Shown one piece after another: positions 8,453 to 19,273 of a DNA stretch of 64,000 bases. The position numbers and the translations under genes were made by a program. Within the stretch, counting starts at the first letter, position 1; every line of letters begins with the position of its first letter. Under the pieces are notes generated by a model. That model ran no database searches. It was given only the letters and a program-made list of their open reading frames with translations, and was not told where the DNA came from. The stretch lies in assembly GCA_944324465.1 (NCBI GenBank), contig CALUWI010000001.1:97023-161022 (forward strand). Direction: 5' to 3'. Source of the stretch: an uncultured Mucispirillum sp. (lineage in GTDB: Bacteria > Chrysiogenota > Deferribacteres > Deferribacterales > Mucispirillaceae).

Positions 8453-9130
8453 TTAATTATTTAGAGAACTTAAAAACTCATAATCGTATTTTAAATACTC
8501 TCTTAAAAAGTGAGTTAATGGTAAATAAAAGATTTTTCCCTGCTCAAACATTTCCATTTTATTTATAAATTCATCAATATAATTTAATAAATGGTCTTTA
8601 AGAAATTCTTTTTGAGCATTTATTACTATATTATAGTTGCCTTCTTTACCATCCTGCATACATCTAACTGTTTTTCTTGATAAATATGACAAGAACATAA
8701 GTTCATAGGCAATAAAGTCTTCTGGTTCATTAGAATTATGAAAATCTGTATCAAAACCAAAATTTTTATATAACTTTAAAACCTGTTCCCTTGATTCTTG
8801 ATTTACAAGGTGCTCTAATGATGTATAGTATGATTCAGAATTTGGAACACTGTCAGTTAATGCAAATATTCTTGTAAATGCTCTAAGATTATCTAATTTA
8901 AATTCATCTAAGTCTTTACCTTTTAATGAATTATATTTATCAATAAAATCTTCAAGCTTTTCAATTTCTTTTCCTGCAGTTTCTGATATATCTTCCAAAT
9001 CTTTTAATAATGGTAAGATTTCCTGCATCATTTTATATTCATTTTCACTTACAGGCTCTAAAAAAAGTTTCGCAAAAAAAGCATAAATTACTTCTCTGCC
9101 GCCATGTATTTCTTGTAAATCTACTGCCAT
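8453..9130 (-). CDS. TorD/DmsD-family molybdoenzyme chaperone
   Basis: A 225 aa, all-helical cytoplasmic protein. The N-terminal GGREVIYAFFAKLFLEP and the central PNSESYYTSLEHL segment fit the TorD/DmsD/NarJ family, which binds the Tat signal of molybdoenzymes and holds them for cofactor loading before export. Neighbours confirm the role: the Fe-S subunit gene lies 49 nt upstream and the catalytic subunit before that. Its client is very likely the Tat-dependent enzyme starting at 13159. Confidence 0.85.
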   Translation of the reverse strand: MAVDLQEIHGGREVIYAFFAKLFLEPVSENEYKMMQEILPLLKDLEDISETAGKEIEKLEDFIDKYNSLKGKDLDEFKLDNLRAFTRIFALTDSVPNSESYYTSLEHLVNQESREQVLKLYKNFGFDTDFHNSNEPEDFIAYELMFLSYLSRKTVRCMQDGKEGNYNIVINAQKEFLKDHLLNYIDEFINKMEMFEQGKIFYLPLTHFLREYLKYDYEFLSSLNN

Positions 9131-9179
9131 ATTTTCTCCAAAAGACTTACCAGTAATAATACTGGTAAGCCTGTATTTA

Positions 9180-9797
9180 TTAGTTTCCGTTGTTAAGGGT
9201 TACTGTTCTTGTGCGTTTTTTAATAAGCATTGAAGGTCCAGTTTCATTTGTGTTATTTGCATACGCATAAGGGAAATCACTTGCATTTAACTGAACAGCA
9301 TCATGGTATTTTGATTGTAAAGTTTCAAAATCACCAAAATCAAGTGCGTGTCCAACACATGATGCAACACATACAGGTTTTTCACCTTTTTCAACACGGC
9401 TCATACACATATCGCATTTCTGCATAGGGTGAGCAATTGTCCATGAAGATTTTTGTTCTGGTTCTTGTTTATCATCAGCAATGTGTGGTGCTGCAAATGG
9501 ACATGCAGTAATGCAAAGCTGTAAGCCTATACATTTACTTCTATCTACATAAACAATACCATTGTCTTTTTTAATTATTGCATTTTGTGAGCATGCAGCC
9601 TTACATGCTGGCTCTTCACAGTGGTTACAGCTCATTGCAAGGTTAAACATAGCTATTGGGCCGCCATCTGCTTTATATGTATTTACTTTTCTCCAGCGAA
9701 CTGGTCCTGGGTTTACCTGATTCCAGTCTTTGCAAGAAACAGAACATGAATTACATGACATACATCTAGTTTGGTCAAAATAAAATGCATAACGCAT
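9180..9797 (-). CDS. Four-cluster Fe-S electron-transfer subunit (DmsB/PhsB-like) with a Cys-to-Leu change
   Basis: A 205 aa ferredoxin-type subunit that carries electrons to or from the molybdoenzyme. Cys groups: residues 12-22 (CMSCNSCSVSC), 57-69 (CNHCEEPACKAAC), 89-99 (CIGLQLCITAC) and the distal CDMC...CVASC group. The third group should read CxxCxxCxxxCP, but residue 92 is Leu (codon at 9522-9524), so that cluster has only three local Cys ligands. In E. coli DmsB, replacing the equivalent Cys102 converts a [4Fe-4S] into a [3Fe-4S] cluster, and NarH naturally has Trp there. No membrane anchor gene follows, so the quinol link must be made elsewhere. Confidence 0.92.
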   Translation of the reverse strand: MRYAFYFDQTRCMSCNSCSVSCKDWNQVNPGPVRWRKVNTYKADGGPIAMFNLAMSCNHCEEPACKAACSQNAIIKKDNGIVYVDRSKCIGLQLCITACPFAAPHIADDKQEPEQKSSWTIAHPMQKCDMCMSRVEKGEKPVCVASCVGHALDFGDFETLQSKYHDAVQLNASDFPYAYANNTNETGPSMLIKKRTRTVTLNNGN

Positions 9798-9812
9798 GAT
9801 TATCTCCTATAA

Positions 9813-12800
9813 TTATTTATTTTTTATCCATACCATAGCAGACTGTTGTCCGTTACCATGGTCTACCCTTGAAGGTCTTTGAGCCATAAGTGTGTTAGCG
9901 CAGCCACCATCATCTACACCATCAACTGGGTCTGGGTCATACCAGCAGCCTTGGTGAAGTCCAATAAAGCCTCTTACTACCCTGTCAGTAACTCTTGCAA
10001 TAACACGAACATCACCTACTGGGTTACCTATTGTGATTAATTGACCATCAGCAATGCCTTCTGCTGCTGCGTCCTGGTCATTCATCCATACTTCACTCCA
10101 AGAAGCTACTTTCTCTTTTCCAGCTATTGGCTGACCATTTGCAATTGTTTGGTTAAGACGAGTAAGGCTTGCAGTTTCACCAACTTTAACTTCCTGAGCT
10201 GCACCTATGTTGCCATACTCATTCCAGTCATTACCAGAATATAAGCCACCGCCTTTAATTCTGTGAGTCAGTTCTCTTAAATAAGCATTTTCTGATTGAG
10301 ATGAGTGAGCTCTATATCTATCATGAGTAGTAGTTAAGAGATAACCTTTGCTCATATCTAATGTATTTTTACCATTCATTACACCATAAGCTTCATTGAA
10401 GTAGTCTTCATAAGCATAGTATAAAGGAATAGGATAAACTAATGGGTCTCCTTCAAAGTCTTTGTTAGCCTGACCTGTTGGAAGTCCTTGACTTGCAAGA
10501 ACACCATGCCATTGTTCAAAACGGTGTTCATAGCAGTAAACAAGTGATTCAGAATATACATGGAATCTGCCAGATGATTTTGGACATGCATCAATAGTTG
10601 CCTGCAGCCATTGAGCACCATATCCTGCTTTTTCATTTGTTTCAATAGTTGGAACAAATGCAGTAGACATATCTCCAGCAAGATATTTATCAAGATTGTC
10701 CCTTAAAGTAGTTTTAGTTACTGAAACAGGTGCATATTCATTTGCTGTTTTTGGTGCATATGGGTTATTAATAAAATCTTCCCATTTTTTACCATAGTAT
10801 AAGCTTGAAGAATTAACACTTGCTTTACCAAATGCTTCTTTTACTAAGTCTTCAATTTGCTGATTAGGAACGCCGCCAGTAAATTTAGTTGCAAGTTCAT
10901 CACCAACACCTTTTAATCTACCTACTGCTTTTAAAAAGTCATTTGTAAAGTTCCATTGAGATTTAGCTTGACCTGGAGCATTACTTACAACTGGAATATA
11001 TAATGAGTTACCAAGAGAGATACTAATAATATCTTCCTGTTCCCAAGTAGTAGCTGCTGGTAACACATAGTCTGACCATCTTGGAGATGGAGATAAGAAG
11101 TTATCAAATGATACCATGCAGAATGTATCTGGATTATCAGGTTCTGTAGAACCTAAATCAAGAGCTTCAAACATTTCTCTTGCATCATTTGGGTCCATAT
11201 GCTGGTTCATAGGAATGTTACCACCAGAGTTTAAGATAAATCTGAAACCTGCTTTTAATGGTTTACCATCTTCACCATTTTTCCATTGATAATATCCATC
11301 TGCTGTTGTTTTTATTTTGCCATCAGCTTCTCTATCCCAAGTATAAAGAGCTTTTGCACCACCATCTTCATAATAAACACCAGATTCAGAATTTGCATAA
11401 TCCCAGTCAGGTATATATTTTGCATTATAACCATTTGCAGCTAATTGGTCTTTAAATGCAAATTTAATAGCATTATGCCATTGTGTACATGAAATAACTG
11501 GTGTTGTTGGATTGCTTGGAACATCTGGACGGCTTACCCTTACACTTAATGTACCTTTTGCACTGCCTCTAGAACCACCAAAAGCTCTACCTAAACCATC
11601 ACCTGTCATACCCCAAGTTTTAGAAAGAATGAGAAGTGCTTGTAAAGCAAACATATTAATTACACCGTTTGCCTGCTTTTGCTGAGCACCGCACCATTCG
11701 CTGTATATTGGATGGTTATCTGGGTTAAAATAAAGTTCTGCTAAATCTTTAATAGCCTGTTCTGGTATACCAGTTATTGCAGATGCCCATTTTGGTGATT
11801 TAGGTGTTAAGAAATCTTGTTTAGTTTGATATTTTGTTGCATCTCCTGCTGCTGCAGTATAAGAGCATATAGAACCATTTCTTTTAGCTTGTTTAGTTGC
11901 AAACTGATTAGCTACATAGTTACCGCTGTATGCAGCTTTTGTAAGCCTGTCATCATTACCCATAATATAAGCAGAAAGTGATTCACCTTTAGGAACTGCA
12001 TTTACTTTTACAGAACCATCTAATGGGTCTGTATCAAAAGTAATAGCTCCTGTTTCTTTATTTACATAATATTCTGGAGAATCAAAGAAACCGTATACCA
12101 TTGTATCAATATAGTTTACATCTAATTGTAATTTTTTATCTACATCGTTTCTAATATTACCATCTACATCAAATGTGTTTGTTATCATATGATGGAGCAT
12201 ACCAAGAATTAATGCTGTATCTGTATAAGGTCTCATTTGATACCAAGTATCAGCAAGAGTTACACCAGTATCAACAAATTCTGGTCCAATAAACCATACT
12301 TTACCGCCGCGTTGTTTCATCATTTCAACAGAACGGATTTCTGAATATGCTGAGCTGTTTACTGTTGATAATGCATTTGAACCCCATAATACAATATTGT
12401 TAACTGCACTTGCTACTGTATTAGCATCTGCACTGCCACCATTATAACCAGTGTAGCCTGTTCCGAAGAATGATTTTTGGTGGAAAGAATAGTCATGAGT
12501 ATATTTTGCATAACCACCCATTAAGCTGGCTGCTGCTGATGTGCTGATACCAGTCCAAATACCAGTATAGCCGCCACCCTGCCAGCTTGAAGAGTAAGCA
12601 CCGCATGCATAAATTGAATGGAATGCTTCTGGACCGTATTTATCAGTAATAGCTTTATGTTTTCTAGCTATTTCATCTAAAGCCTGTTCCCATGAAATGC
12701 GAACGAAACCTGATAAATCACCACGTTTTTTAGTTTGTTTTAATGGATATTTTAATCTTCCTGGATGATATAAACGGAATTTATAAGCACGACATTTTGC

Positions 12801-13159
12801 ACATGCTCTTGAAGATGAGCAGTTAGGGTTATCGCTGTCCATTACCTGACCAGTTGTATCTATAACATTTTCATCTGTAACGAAACGCTTAATAACACCA
12901 TTTTTTACATGTGCTTTTATAAGACATTTTGCACCGCAGTTGTGACCGCTTGTGCCATAACGAATATAATCGGGAGTTAAATCTTCTTCATCTGTGGAAC
13001 CAGTACCATCCCCCCCCCGTAGATGATTTCAGAGCCGCTGTCTTTAGAGCAGCCATACATAGCAGCCATTGCACCAAGAGCTGCTGTGCCTTTTAAAAAG
13101 GAACGTCTTGAAACTGAGCTTTCTTCTAATGATTCTAAAACATTAGTTTCTTTTCCCAT
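9813..13159 (-). pseudogene. Tat-exported DmsA-family molybdopterin oxidoreductase, frameshifted at a G9 tract
   Basis: Periplasmic bis-MGD catalytic subunit. The start at 13159 gives a Tat signal (SRRSFLKG, residues 17-24). That frame stops about 60 codons in. A nine-G run (13010-13018, minus strand) precedes a second frame that stays open to 9813. Read with one extra G it gives a single protein of about 1115 aa. The shifted frame holds HNCGAKC and CSSSRACAKC (Fe-S ligands), YHPGRLKYPLK and ISWEQALDEIA, all DmsA-like. The other frame has no other disruption, so this may be a sequencing error or a phase-variable switch rather than decay. The substrate (DMSO/TMAO, S- or N-oxide, polysulfide or other) cannot be told. 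Confidence 0.85.
13010..13018 (-). repeat. Homopolymeric G9 tract inside the molybdoenzyme gene
   Basis: Nine C on the plus strand, falling between the Tat signal and the first Fe-S motif. With nine the gene is out of frame; seven or ten would restore it. Such a run stands out strongly in DNA this AT-rich. Confidence 0.95.
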
Positions 13160-13733
13160 ATTCTATGCCTCCAAATTTTTTTGTATTCTTAATATACTAA
13201 AAAATAGAACTAAATCAACTATAAAATATCCATTTTTTCTCCAAATTTAACATTTTTAACATTTTTGTCAATTTTAACTATATATTTTTTCTTAATATTA
13301 TCAATAATTAAGATATTTTTTGTCTTATTATCATATAAAATTTATATGGATAATATAAAATTTTATAAATATTTTCTTTAAATAATTAAGTATTATATTT
13401 ACAAGAAAATACATCATAACAAATTGATTTATTATACAATTTTCTACTTTTAAATTTTTATAGATTTATAATATTTCGTAAAAATATAAAATGATTATAA
13501 AATAAATATATGCAGATATATTATTAATGATAAAGCAAATACATATTGGTTAAAGTTTATTCATTTATTAAACTTTTTTAAAATATATGAACAAGCCTGC
13601 TTATGCTTTATAATTATACAACATATCACATATAATAGTGATTACTTCAGCTATTCTATTTTTATATTAAAACTAATTTTGCAGTTTTTAGTATTATATT
13701 TAAATATCTATTACATTTTTTAATAATAAAAAA
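13160..13733. other. 574-bp AT-rich intergenic region upstream of the molybdoenzyme operon
   Basis: No ORF or RNA structure recognised. It must contain the promoter of the minus-strand respiratory operon. A TTGACA (reverse complement of 13266-13271) lies near two ATGTTAAA repeats, but I see no good -10 and no convincing FNR box. Confidence 0.5.
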
Positions 13734-13757
13734 AGCTCCCTTAAAATTAAGGGAGCT
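13734..13757 (-). terminator. Intrinsic terminator after rplC
   Basis: 11-bp stem AGCTCCCTTAA/TTAAGGGAGCT followed on the minus strand by a run of seven T. It lies 24 nt after the rplC stop and closes the ribosomal operon. Confidence 0.92.
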
Positions 13758-13780
13758 GATGTATTTAGTTTATTAATAAA

Positions 13781-14419
13781 CTATCTTTTTGGTTTAGCTG
13801 TTTCTTTAATGTATACTATACCGTTTTTGTGTCCTGGAACAGAACCTTGAACGAGTATAACATTTTTTTCAGGCATAACTTTTACAACTTTTAATCTTTG
13901 AGTTGTAACAGTTTCCACACCTAAGTGACCAGCCATTTTTTTACCTTTGTTTACTTCTGCAGGCCATTCTTTCATACCTATAGAACCAAGTCTACGGTGA
14001 AAGCCTGAACCGTGACCGCCAGGGCCACCTGCGAAGTTCCAGCGTTTCATACCACCAGCGAAACCTTTACCTATTGTTACGCCTTGGATATCAACTAAGT
14101 CGCCTTCTGCAAAGATTTCTGTGCTGATTGTTTGGCCTACATTGTAGTCATCAATAGCATCAACACGAACTTCACGAAGATATTTCATTGGCTTAACATC
14201 TGCTTTTTTGAAATGTCCAGCCATAGGTTTATTAACTTTCTTTTCTGAGAGTATCTCTTCGAACCCGATTTGTATAGCATTATAGCCATCAGATTCAACG
14301 GTTTTTTTCTGTACAACGACACATGGGCCTGCTTGTACAACCGTAACCGGAATAACCGCCCCATTATCAGAAAATACTTGTGTCATTCCGATTTTTTTAC
14401 CGATAATTCCCTTTGCCAT
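13781..14419 (-). CDS. rplC: Ribosomal protein L3
   Basis: A 212 aa 50S subunit protein. The N-terminal [13 protein letters not shown] and the central [18 protein letters not shown] loop, which reaches the peptidyl-transferase centre, are diagnostic. It follows rpsJ by 15 nt. Normally rplD, rplW and rplB would come next; here a strong terminator follows at once, so the S10 operon is cut after its second gene. Confidence 0.98.
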   Translation of the reverse strand: MAKGIIGKKIGMTQVFSDNGAVIPVTVVQAGPCVVVQKKTVESDGYNAIQIGFEEILSEKKVNKPMAGHFKKADVKPMKYLREVRVDAIDDYNVGQTISTEIFAEGDLVDIQGVTIGKGFAGGMKRWNFAGGPGGHGSGFHRRLGSIGMKEWPAEVNKGKKMAGHLGVETVTTQRLKVVKVMPEKNVILVQGSVPGHKNGIVYIKETAKPKR

Positions 14420-14434
14420 TTATTCCTGCCTTTA

Positions 14435-14743
14435 TTAGAGTTTAATCTCTACGTCTATGCCCGCAGATAGCTCAAGATTCTTAAGTGCATCGATTGTTTG
14501 AGGGTTATACTCAAAAATATCGATTAAACGCTTATGAGTCCTTATTTCAAACTGCTCACGAGAGTTTTTATGAACGTGAGGAGAACGTGTTACACAAAAT
14601 TTTTCAATGCGAGTAGGAAGTGGTATTGGACCAACAACTCTAGCACCTGTTCTTTTAGCTGTGTTAACAATGTCTTTCACAACTTTATCTAAAATTTTGT
14701 GTTCAAAAGCTTTAAGTTTAATTCTTATCTTTTGATTTTCCAT
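14435..14743 (-). CDS. rpsJ: Ribosomal protein S10
   Basis: A 102 aa 30S protein that also acts in NusB/NusE antitermination. The motif [21 protein letters not shown] and the C-terminus ([18 protein letters not shown]) are typical. It sits between tuf and rplC with short gaps, the usual junction between the str and S10 operons. Confidence 0.98.
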   Translation of the reverse strand: MENQKIRIKLKAFEHKILDKVVKDIVNTAKRTGARVVGPIPLPTRIEKFCVTRSPHVHKNSREQFEIRTHKRLIDIFEYNPQTIDALKNLELSAGIDVEIKL

Positions 14744-14761
14744 TATAATCTACCAGCCTGA

Positions 14762-15952
14762 TTACTCAATGATTTCAGTAACAACGCCTGCACCAACAGT
14801 TCTACCACCTTCACGGATAGCAAAACGTAAACCTTTTTCCATAGCGATAGGTTGAATAAGTTGAACTTCGCAGCTGATATTATCACCAGGCATAACCATT
14901 TCAACGCCTTCTTGAAGAACGATGATACCAGTAACATCAGTAGTTCTGAAATAGAACTGTGGACGGTAACCACCGAAGAATGGAGTGTGACGGCCGCCTT
15001 CATCTTTAGTTAAGATATAAGCTTCAGCTTTGAATTTTTTGTGTGGAGTGATTGTGCCAGGTTTAGCTAAAACTTGACCACGTTCAACTTCGTCTTTTTT
15101 AGTACCACGGAGTAACACACCAATGTTATCACCAGCAACACCTTCATCTAAAAGTTTACGGAACATTTCAACGCCTGTAACTGTAGTTTTAGCAGTGTCG
15201 TGGATACCAACGATTTCAACTTCTTCACCAACTTTAATAACACCACGTTCTACACGACCAGTAACAACTGTACCACGGCCAGAGATAGAGAAAACATCTT
15301 CAATTGGCATTAAGAATGGTAAATCAACAGCTCTTTCTGGAGTTGGAATGTATGCATCTAATGCAGCTAATAAGTCCCAAATAGGTTTAGTTAAAGTTTC
15401 ATCAGTTGGGTTTTCTAATGCTTTTAAAGCAGAACCTTTGATGATTGGAGTGTCATCACCAGGGAATTCGTATGAAGATAATAATTCTCTGATTTCCATT
15501 TCAACAAGTTCTAAAAGTTCAGCATCGTCAACCATATCACATTTGTTCATGAAAACGATGATGTATGGAACGCCAACTTGACGAGCAAGAAGGATGTGTT
15601 CACGAGTTTGTGGCATAGGGCCGTCAGCTGCAGAAACAACTAATATAGCACCGTCCATCTGAGCAGCACCAGTAATCATGTTTTTTACATAGTCGGCGTG
15701 ACCTGGGCAGTCAACGTGTGCATAGTGACGAGTTTCAGATTCATATTCAACGTGGCTTGTTGCAATAGTAATACCGCGTTCTCTTTCTTCTGGAGCTTTA
15801 TCAATGTTTGCATAATCTACGAAAGATGCAAGACCTTTTTGAGATAATACGTTTGTTAAAGCAGCAGTTAATGTAGTTTTACCGTGGTCAACGTGACCAA
15901 TTGTACCAACGTTAACGTGTGGTTTTTTTCTTTCAAATTTTTGTTTAGCCAT
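14762..15952 (-). CDS. tuf: Elongation factor Tu
   Basis: A 396 aa GTPase that delivers aminoacyl-tRNA to the ribosome. GTP-binding motifs: GHVDHGKTT (residues 19-27), DCPGHADY and NKCD. The effector segment has [12 protein letters not shown]. It is the normal full length, in the usual place after fusA (21 nt gap), with a ribosome-binding site (GGAGG) before the ATG. It is the only tuf copy in this window. Confidence 0.99.
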   Translation of the reverse strand: MAKQKFERKKPHVNVGTIGHVDHGKTTLTAALTNVLSQKGLASFVDYANIDKAPEERERGITIATSHVEYESETRHYAHVDCPGHADYVKNMITGAAQMDGAILVVSAADGPMPQTREHILLARQVGVPYIIVFMNKCDMVDDAELLELVEMEIRELLSSYEFPGDDTPIIKGSALKALENPTDETLTKPIWDLLAALDAYIPTPERAVDLPFLMPIEDVFSISGRGTVVTGRVERGVIKVGEEVEIVGIHDTAKTTVTGVEMFRKLLDEGVAGDNIGVLLRGTKKDEVERGQVLAKPGTITPHKKFKAEAYILTKDEGGRHTPFFGGYRPQFYFRTTDVTGIIVLQEGVEMVMPGDNISCEVQLIQPIAMEKGLRFAIREGGRTVGAGVVTEIIE

Positions 15953-15973
15953 GATTTATTCCTCCAAATCTTA

Positions 15974-18052
15974 TTAATTTCTAGATTTTATAATTTCTTC
16001 TGCAATATTTGCAGGTACTTCTTCATAGTGGTCAAACTGCATAGTGTAAGTTGCACGACCTTGTGTAATAGAGCGTAATTCTGTAGAGTAACCAAACATT
16101 TGTTTTAATGGAACCATCGCATTAATAACTTGTGCGTTACCTTGAACATTCATACCTTCTATTCTACCGCGTCTTGAACTTAAGTCACCCATTACATCAC
16201 CCATGTATTCATCAGGTGTAACAACTTCAACTTTCATAATTGGCTCTAAAAGCACAGGAGAAGCTTGTTTCATACCATCTTTAAATGCCATAGATGCAGC
16301 AATTTTGAATGCCATCTCGTTAGAGTCAACTTCGTGGAAAGAACCGTCAAATACAGTAACTTTAAAGTCAACAACAGGGTATCCTGCAACAATACCATTT
16401 TCCATAGCTTCAGTAACACCTTTTTCAATAGCTGGAATATATTCTTTTGGTATTGCACCACCAACGATTTTGTTTTCAAATTCAAAACCAGCACCTGGTT
16501 CAAGTGGAGTCATTTCTAACCAGCAGTGGCCATAGTTACCTTTACCGCCAGACTGTTTAATGTATTTACCTTCAGTTTTAACTGCTTTACGGAAAGTTTC
16601 ACGATAAGCAACTTGAGGGTTACCAATGTTAGCTTCCACTTTAAATTCTCTTTTTAAACGGTCAACAATAATTTCAAGGTGGAGTTCGCCCATACCTGAA
16701 ATAACTGTCTGGCCAGTTTCTTCATCAACTCTTACTCTAAAAGATGGGTCTTCAGAAGCAAGTTTGCCTAATGCAACAGAAAGTTTATCTTGGTCTGCTT
16801 TTGTTTTTGGTTCAATAGCAATAGATATAACTGGCTCTGGGAATTCCATAGCTTCTAATATGATTGGGCTTTTTTCATCACAAAGAGTATCCCCTGTTGT
16901 AGTGAATTTAAGACCAACTGTTGCACAAATATCACCAGCACGGATTTCTTTAATTTCTTCCCTTTTATTAGAGTGCATTTTTAAAAGACGGCCGATACGT
17001 TCCTTTTTATCTTTAGTAGAGTTAAGAACATAGTTACCAGCTTCAAACACACCAGAATAAACACGGAAATATGCAAGCTGTCCCATGTATGGGTCAGTCA
17101 TAATTTTAAATGCTAATGCAGCAAATGGTGCATCATCACTAGCTTCACGAGTTTCTTCCTGATTAGTTTCTGGATTAATACCAGTAATAGCAGGAATATC
17201 AAGTGGTGATGGAAGATAATCAACTACTGCATCAAGAAGTTTTTGGATACCTTTATATTTAAAAGCTGTACCGCATAATACAGGGTTAAACTGTAATGAT
17301 ACAGTACCTTTACGAAGTGCAGATTTAATTTCTTCATTAGAGATTTCTCCGCCTTCAAGGTATCTTTCCATAAGTTCTTCATCAGCTTCAACAGCTGTTT
17401 CTATCATTTTAGCACGATATTCTGCAGCTTTGTCTTTAAGGTCAGCAGGAATTTCTACTTCCTTAAATTTCATACCAAAATCGCCTTCAACATCCCAAAT
17501 GTAGCCTTTCATTTCTATTAAGTCTACAACACCTTGGAATTTATCTTCAGCACCTATTGGTATTTGAATTGCAACAGGTGTAGCACCAAGTCTGTCATTC
17601 ATCATTTCAAGAACACGGTAGAAGTTAGCACCAGTTCTATCCATTTTGTTTACGAATGCAACTCTTGGAACTTTATATTTATCAGCTTGTCTCCAAACTG
17701 TTTCAGACTGTGGCTGAACACCAGCAACAGCACAAAATACACCAACTGCACCATCTAATACTTTAAGTGAACGTTCAACTTCAATAGTAAAGTCAACGTG
17801 TCCTGGAGTATCAATAATATTAATAACATAGTCTTTCCAGAAGCATTGTGTAGTAGCAGAAGTAATAGTGATACCTCTTTCTCTTTCCTGCTCCATCCAG
17901 TCCATAGTAGCTGCACCATCATGAACTTCACCGATTTTATAGTTAACACCAGTGTAGTAAAGAATACGTTCAGTTGTAGTAGTTTTACCAGCATCAATGT
18001 GAGCCATGATACCGATATTTCTTTGTAAATCTAAAGATTTTGCTCTTGCCAC
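15974..18052 (-). CDS. fusA: Elongation factor G
   Basis: A 692 aa translocation GTPase. Domain I carries AHIDAGKT (residues 17-24), DTPGHVDFT and [10 protein letters not shown]; domains II-V follow with the expected [22 protein letters not shown] and [10 protein letters not shown] segments. Full length. It is encoded 15 nt after rpsG in the str operon. Confidence 0.99.
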   Translation of the reverse strand: MARAKSLDLQRNIGIMAHIDAGKTTTTERILYYTGVNYKIGEVHDGAATMDWMEQERERGITITSATTQCFWKDYVINIIDTPGHVDFTIEVERSLKVLDGAVGVFCAVAGVQPQSETVWRQADKYKVPRVAFVNKMDRTGANFYRVLEMMNDRLGATPVAIQIPIGAEDKFQGVVDLIEMKGYIWDVEGDFGMKFKEVEIPADLKDKAAEYRAKMIETAVEADEELMERYLEGGEISNEEIKSALRKGTVSLQFNPVLCGTAFKYKGIQKLLDAVVDYLPSPLDIPAITGINPETNQEETREASDDAPFAALAFKIMTDPYMGQLAYFRVYSGVFEAGNYVLNSTKDKKERIGRLLKMHSNKREEIKEIRAGDICATVGLKFTTTGDTLCDEKSPIILEAMEFPEPVISIAIEPKTKADQDKLSVALGKLASEDPSFRVRVDEETGQTVISGMGELHLEIIVDRLKREFKVEANIGNPQVAYRETFRKAVKTEGKYIKQSGGKGNYGHCWLEMTPLEPGAGFEFENKIVGGAIPKEYIPAIEKGVTEAMENGIVAGYPVVDFKVTVFDGSFHEVDSNEMAFKIAASMAFKDGMKQASPVLLEPIMKVEVVTPDEYMGDVMGDLSSRRGRIEGMNVQGNAQVINAMVPLKQMFGYSTELRSITQGRATYTMQFDHYEEVPANIAEEIIKSRN

Positions 18053-18067
18053 AACAAACTCCTGTTA

Positions 18068-18538
<471 letters not shown>

Positions 18539-18551
18539 TTATATTCCTCTC

Positions 18552-18923
18552 TTATTTAGGCCTTTTAGCACCGTATTTAGAACGGCTTTTTTTCCTGTTT
18601 GCAACACCAGCAGTATCTAATGCGCCACGAATAACTTTGTAACGAACACCTGGTAAGTCTTTTACCCTTCCGCCACGAACAAGAACAACTGAGTGCTCTT
18701 GAAGGTTGTGACCGATACCTGGGATATAAGCTGTTACCTCAATACCATTTGTTAAACGAACCCTTGCAACTTTTCTTAAAGCTGAGTTAGGTTTTTTAGG
18801 TGTTGTGGTATATACACGAACACACACTCCACGCCTTTGTGGGTTTGCTTGTAATGCCGGAGATTTAGTCTTTTTAATCATTTCCATACGACCAAATCTA
18901 ACTAACTGATTAAGAGTCGGCAA
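18552..18923 (-). CDS. rpsL: Ribosomal protein S12 (TTG start)
   Basis: A 123 aa decoding-centre protein and first gene of the str operon. It carries [18 protein letters not shown] and the loop [29 protein letters not shown], where streptomycin-resistance changes usually occur; the residues look wild type. The start codon is TTG (CAA at 18921-18923 on the plus strand), set by GGAGGTG 5 nt upstream and by the conserved [10 protein letters not shown]-terminus. No rpoC or rplL precedes it, so it must have its own promoter. Confidence 0.97.
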   Translation of the reverse strand: MPTLNQLVRFGRMEMIKKTKSPALQANPQRRGVCVRVYTTTPKKPNSALRKVARVRLTNGIEVTAYIPGIGHNLQEHSVVLVRGGRVKDLPGVRYKVIRGALDTAGVANRKKSRSKYGAKRPK

Positions 18924-19206
18924 AGAACACCTCCAATAAAATTATGACATTATGCCATGAATGTATTTATTTATTAAAATTTTTCTGCCCCTGTAAAAAA
19001 AGCAATTTTAATTTTTATTAATAACTTAGCTTGTCGGAAACTCCCCTTTAATGACATAGGCATGATAGACCTGGCGGTTTGTTTCCATCTCAATGGCACA
19101 AATCTTATATCATCTAAAATAAAAAAGCAAGTATTTTTTTTATATTTTATTACATTTTTACTTACTTATTCATTTTCTTAAATTTATTAAAATTTTCTAT
19201 TGACTT
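18924..19206 (-). other. Leader region of the str operon with a long-range hairpin
   Basis: A non-coding stretch of more than 300 bp separates rpsL from the divergent peroxiredoxin gene. GGAAAC (19036-19041) can pair with GTTTCC (19081-19086), enclosing the most GC-rich part. On the minus strand TTGC and TATAAG near 19105-19130 could be a weak promoter. A structured ribosomal leader is possible but unproven; I see no tRNA. Confidence 0.35.
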
Positions 19207-19220
19207 TATTTTTATTTGAT

Positions 19221-19239
19221 GATATTGAAAATCATAATC
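19221..19239 (+). promoter_or_regulatory. Fur/PerR-like box before the peroxiredoxin gene
   Basis: GATATTGAAAATCATAATC matches 16 of 19 positions of the classical Fur-box consensus (GATAATGATAATCATTATC). It overlaps the probable -10 region of a promoter with TTGACT at 19200-19205, 35 nt before the start codon. PerR boxes have the same form, and peroxide control would suit the gene downstream. Confidence 0.7.
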
Positions 19240-19273
19240 AATACTGATTAAAATTTTAATTAAGGAGTTATTT

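Noticed and set aside
12842-13159. Two separate genes, a small Tat peptide and a molybdoenzyme starting at 12842
   Set aside because: The intervening frame encodes the expected first Fe-S motif, so a single gene broken at the G-run explains the sequence better.
13266-13330. FNR/CRP box upstream of the molybdoenzyme operon
   Set aside because: Only half-sites and AT-rich look-alikes; no symmetrical TTGAT-N4-ATCAA.
15123-17033. Long open frames on the plus strand opposite tuf and fusA
   Set aside because: Antisense shadows of highly expressed genes with biased codons; no ribosome-binding sites and no recognisable domains.
18924-19200. tRNA gene in the rpsL leader
   Set aside because: The GC-richer patch does not fold into a cloverleaf; only a GGAAAC/GTTTCC pairing is seen.
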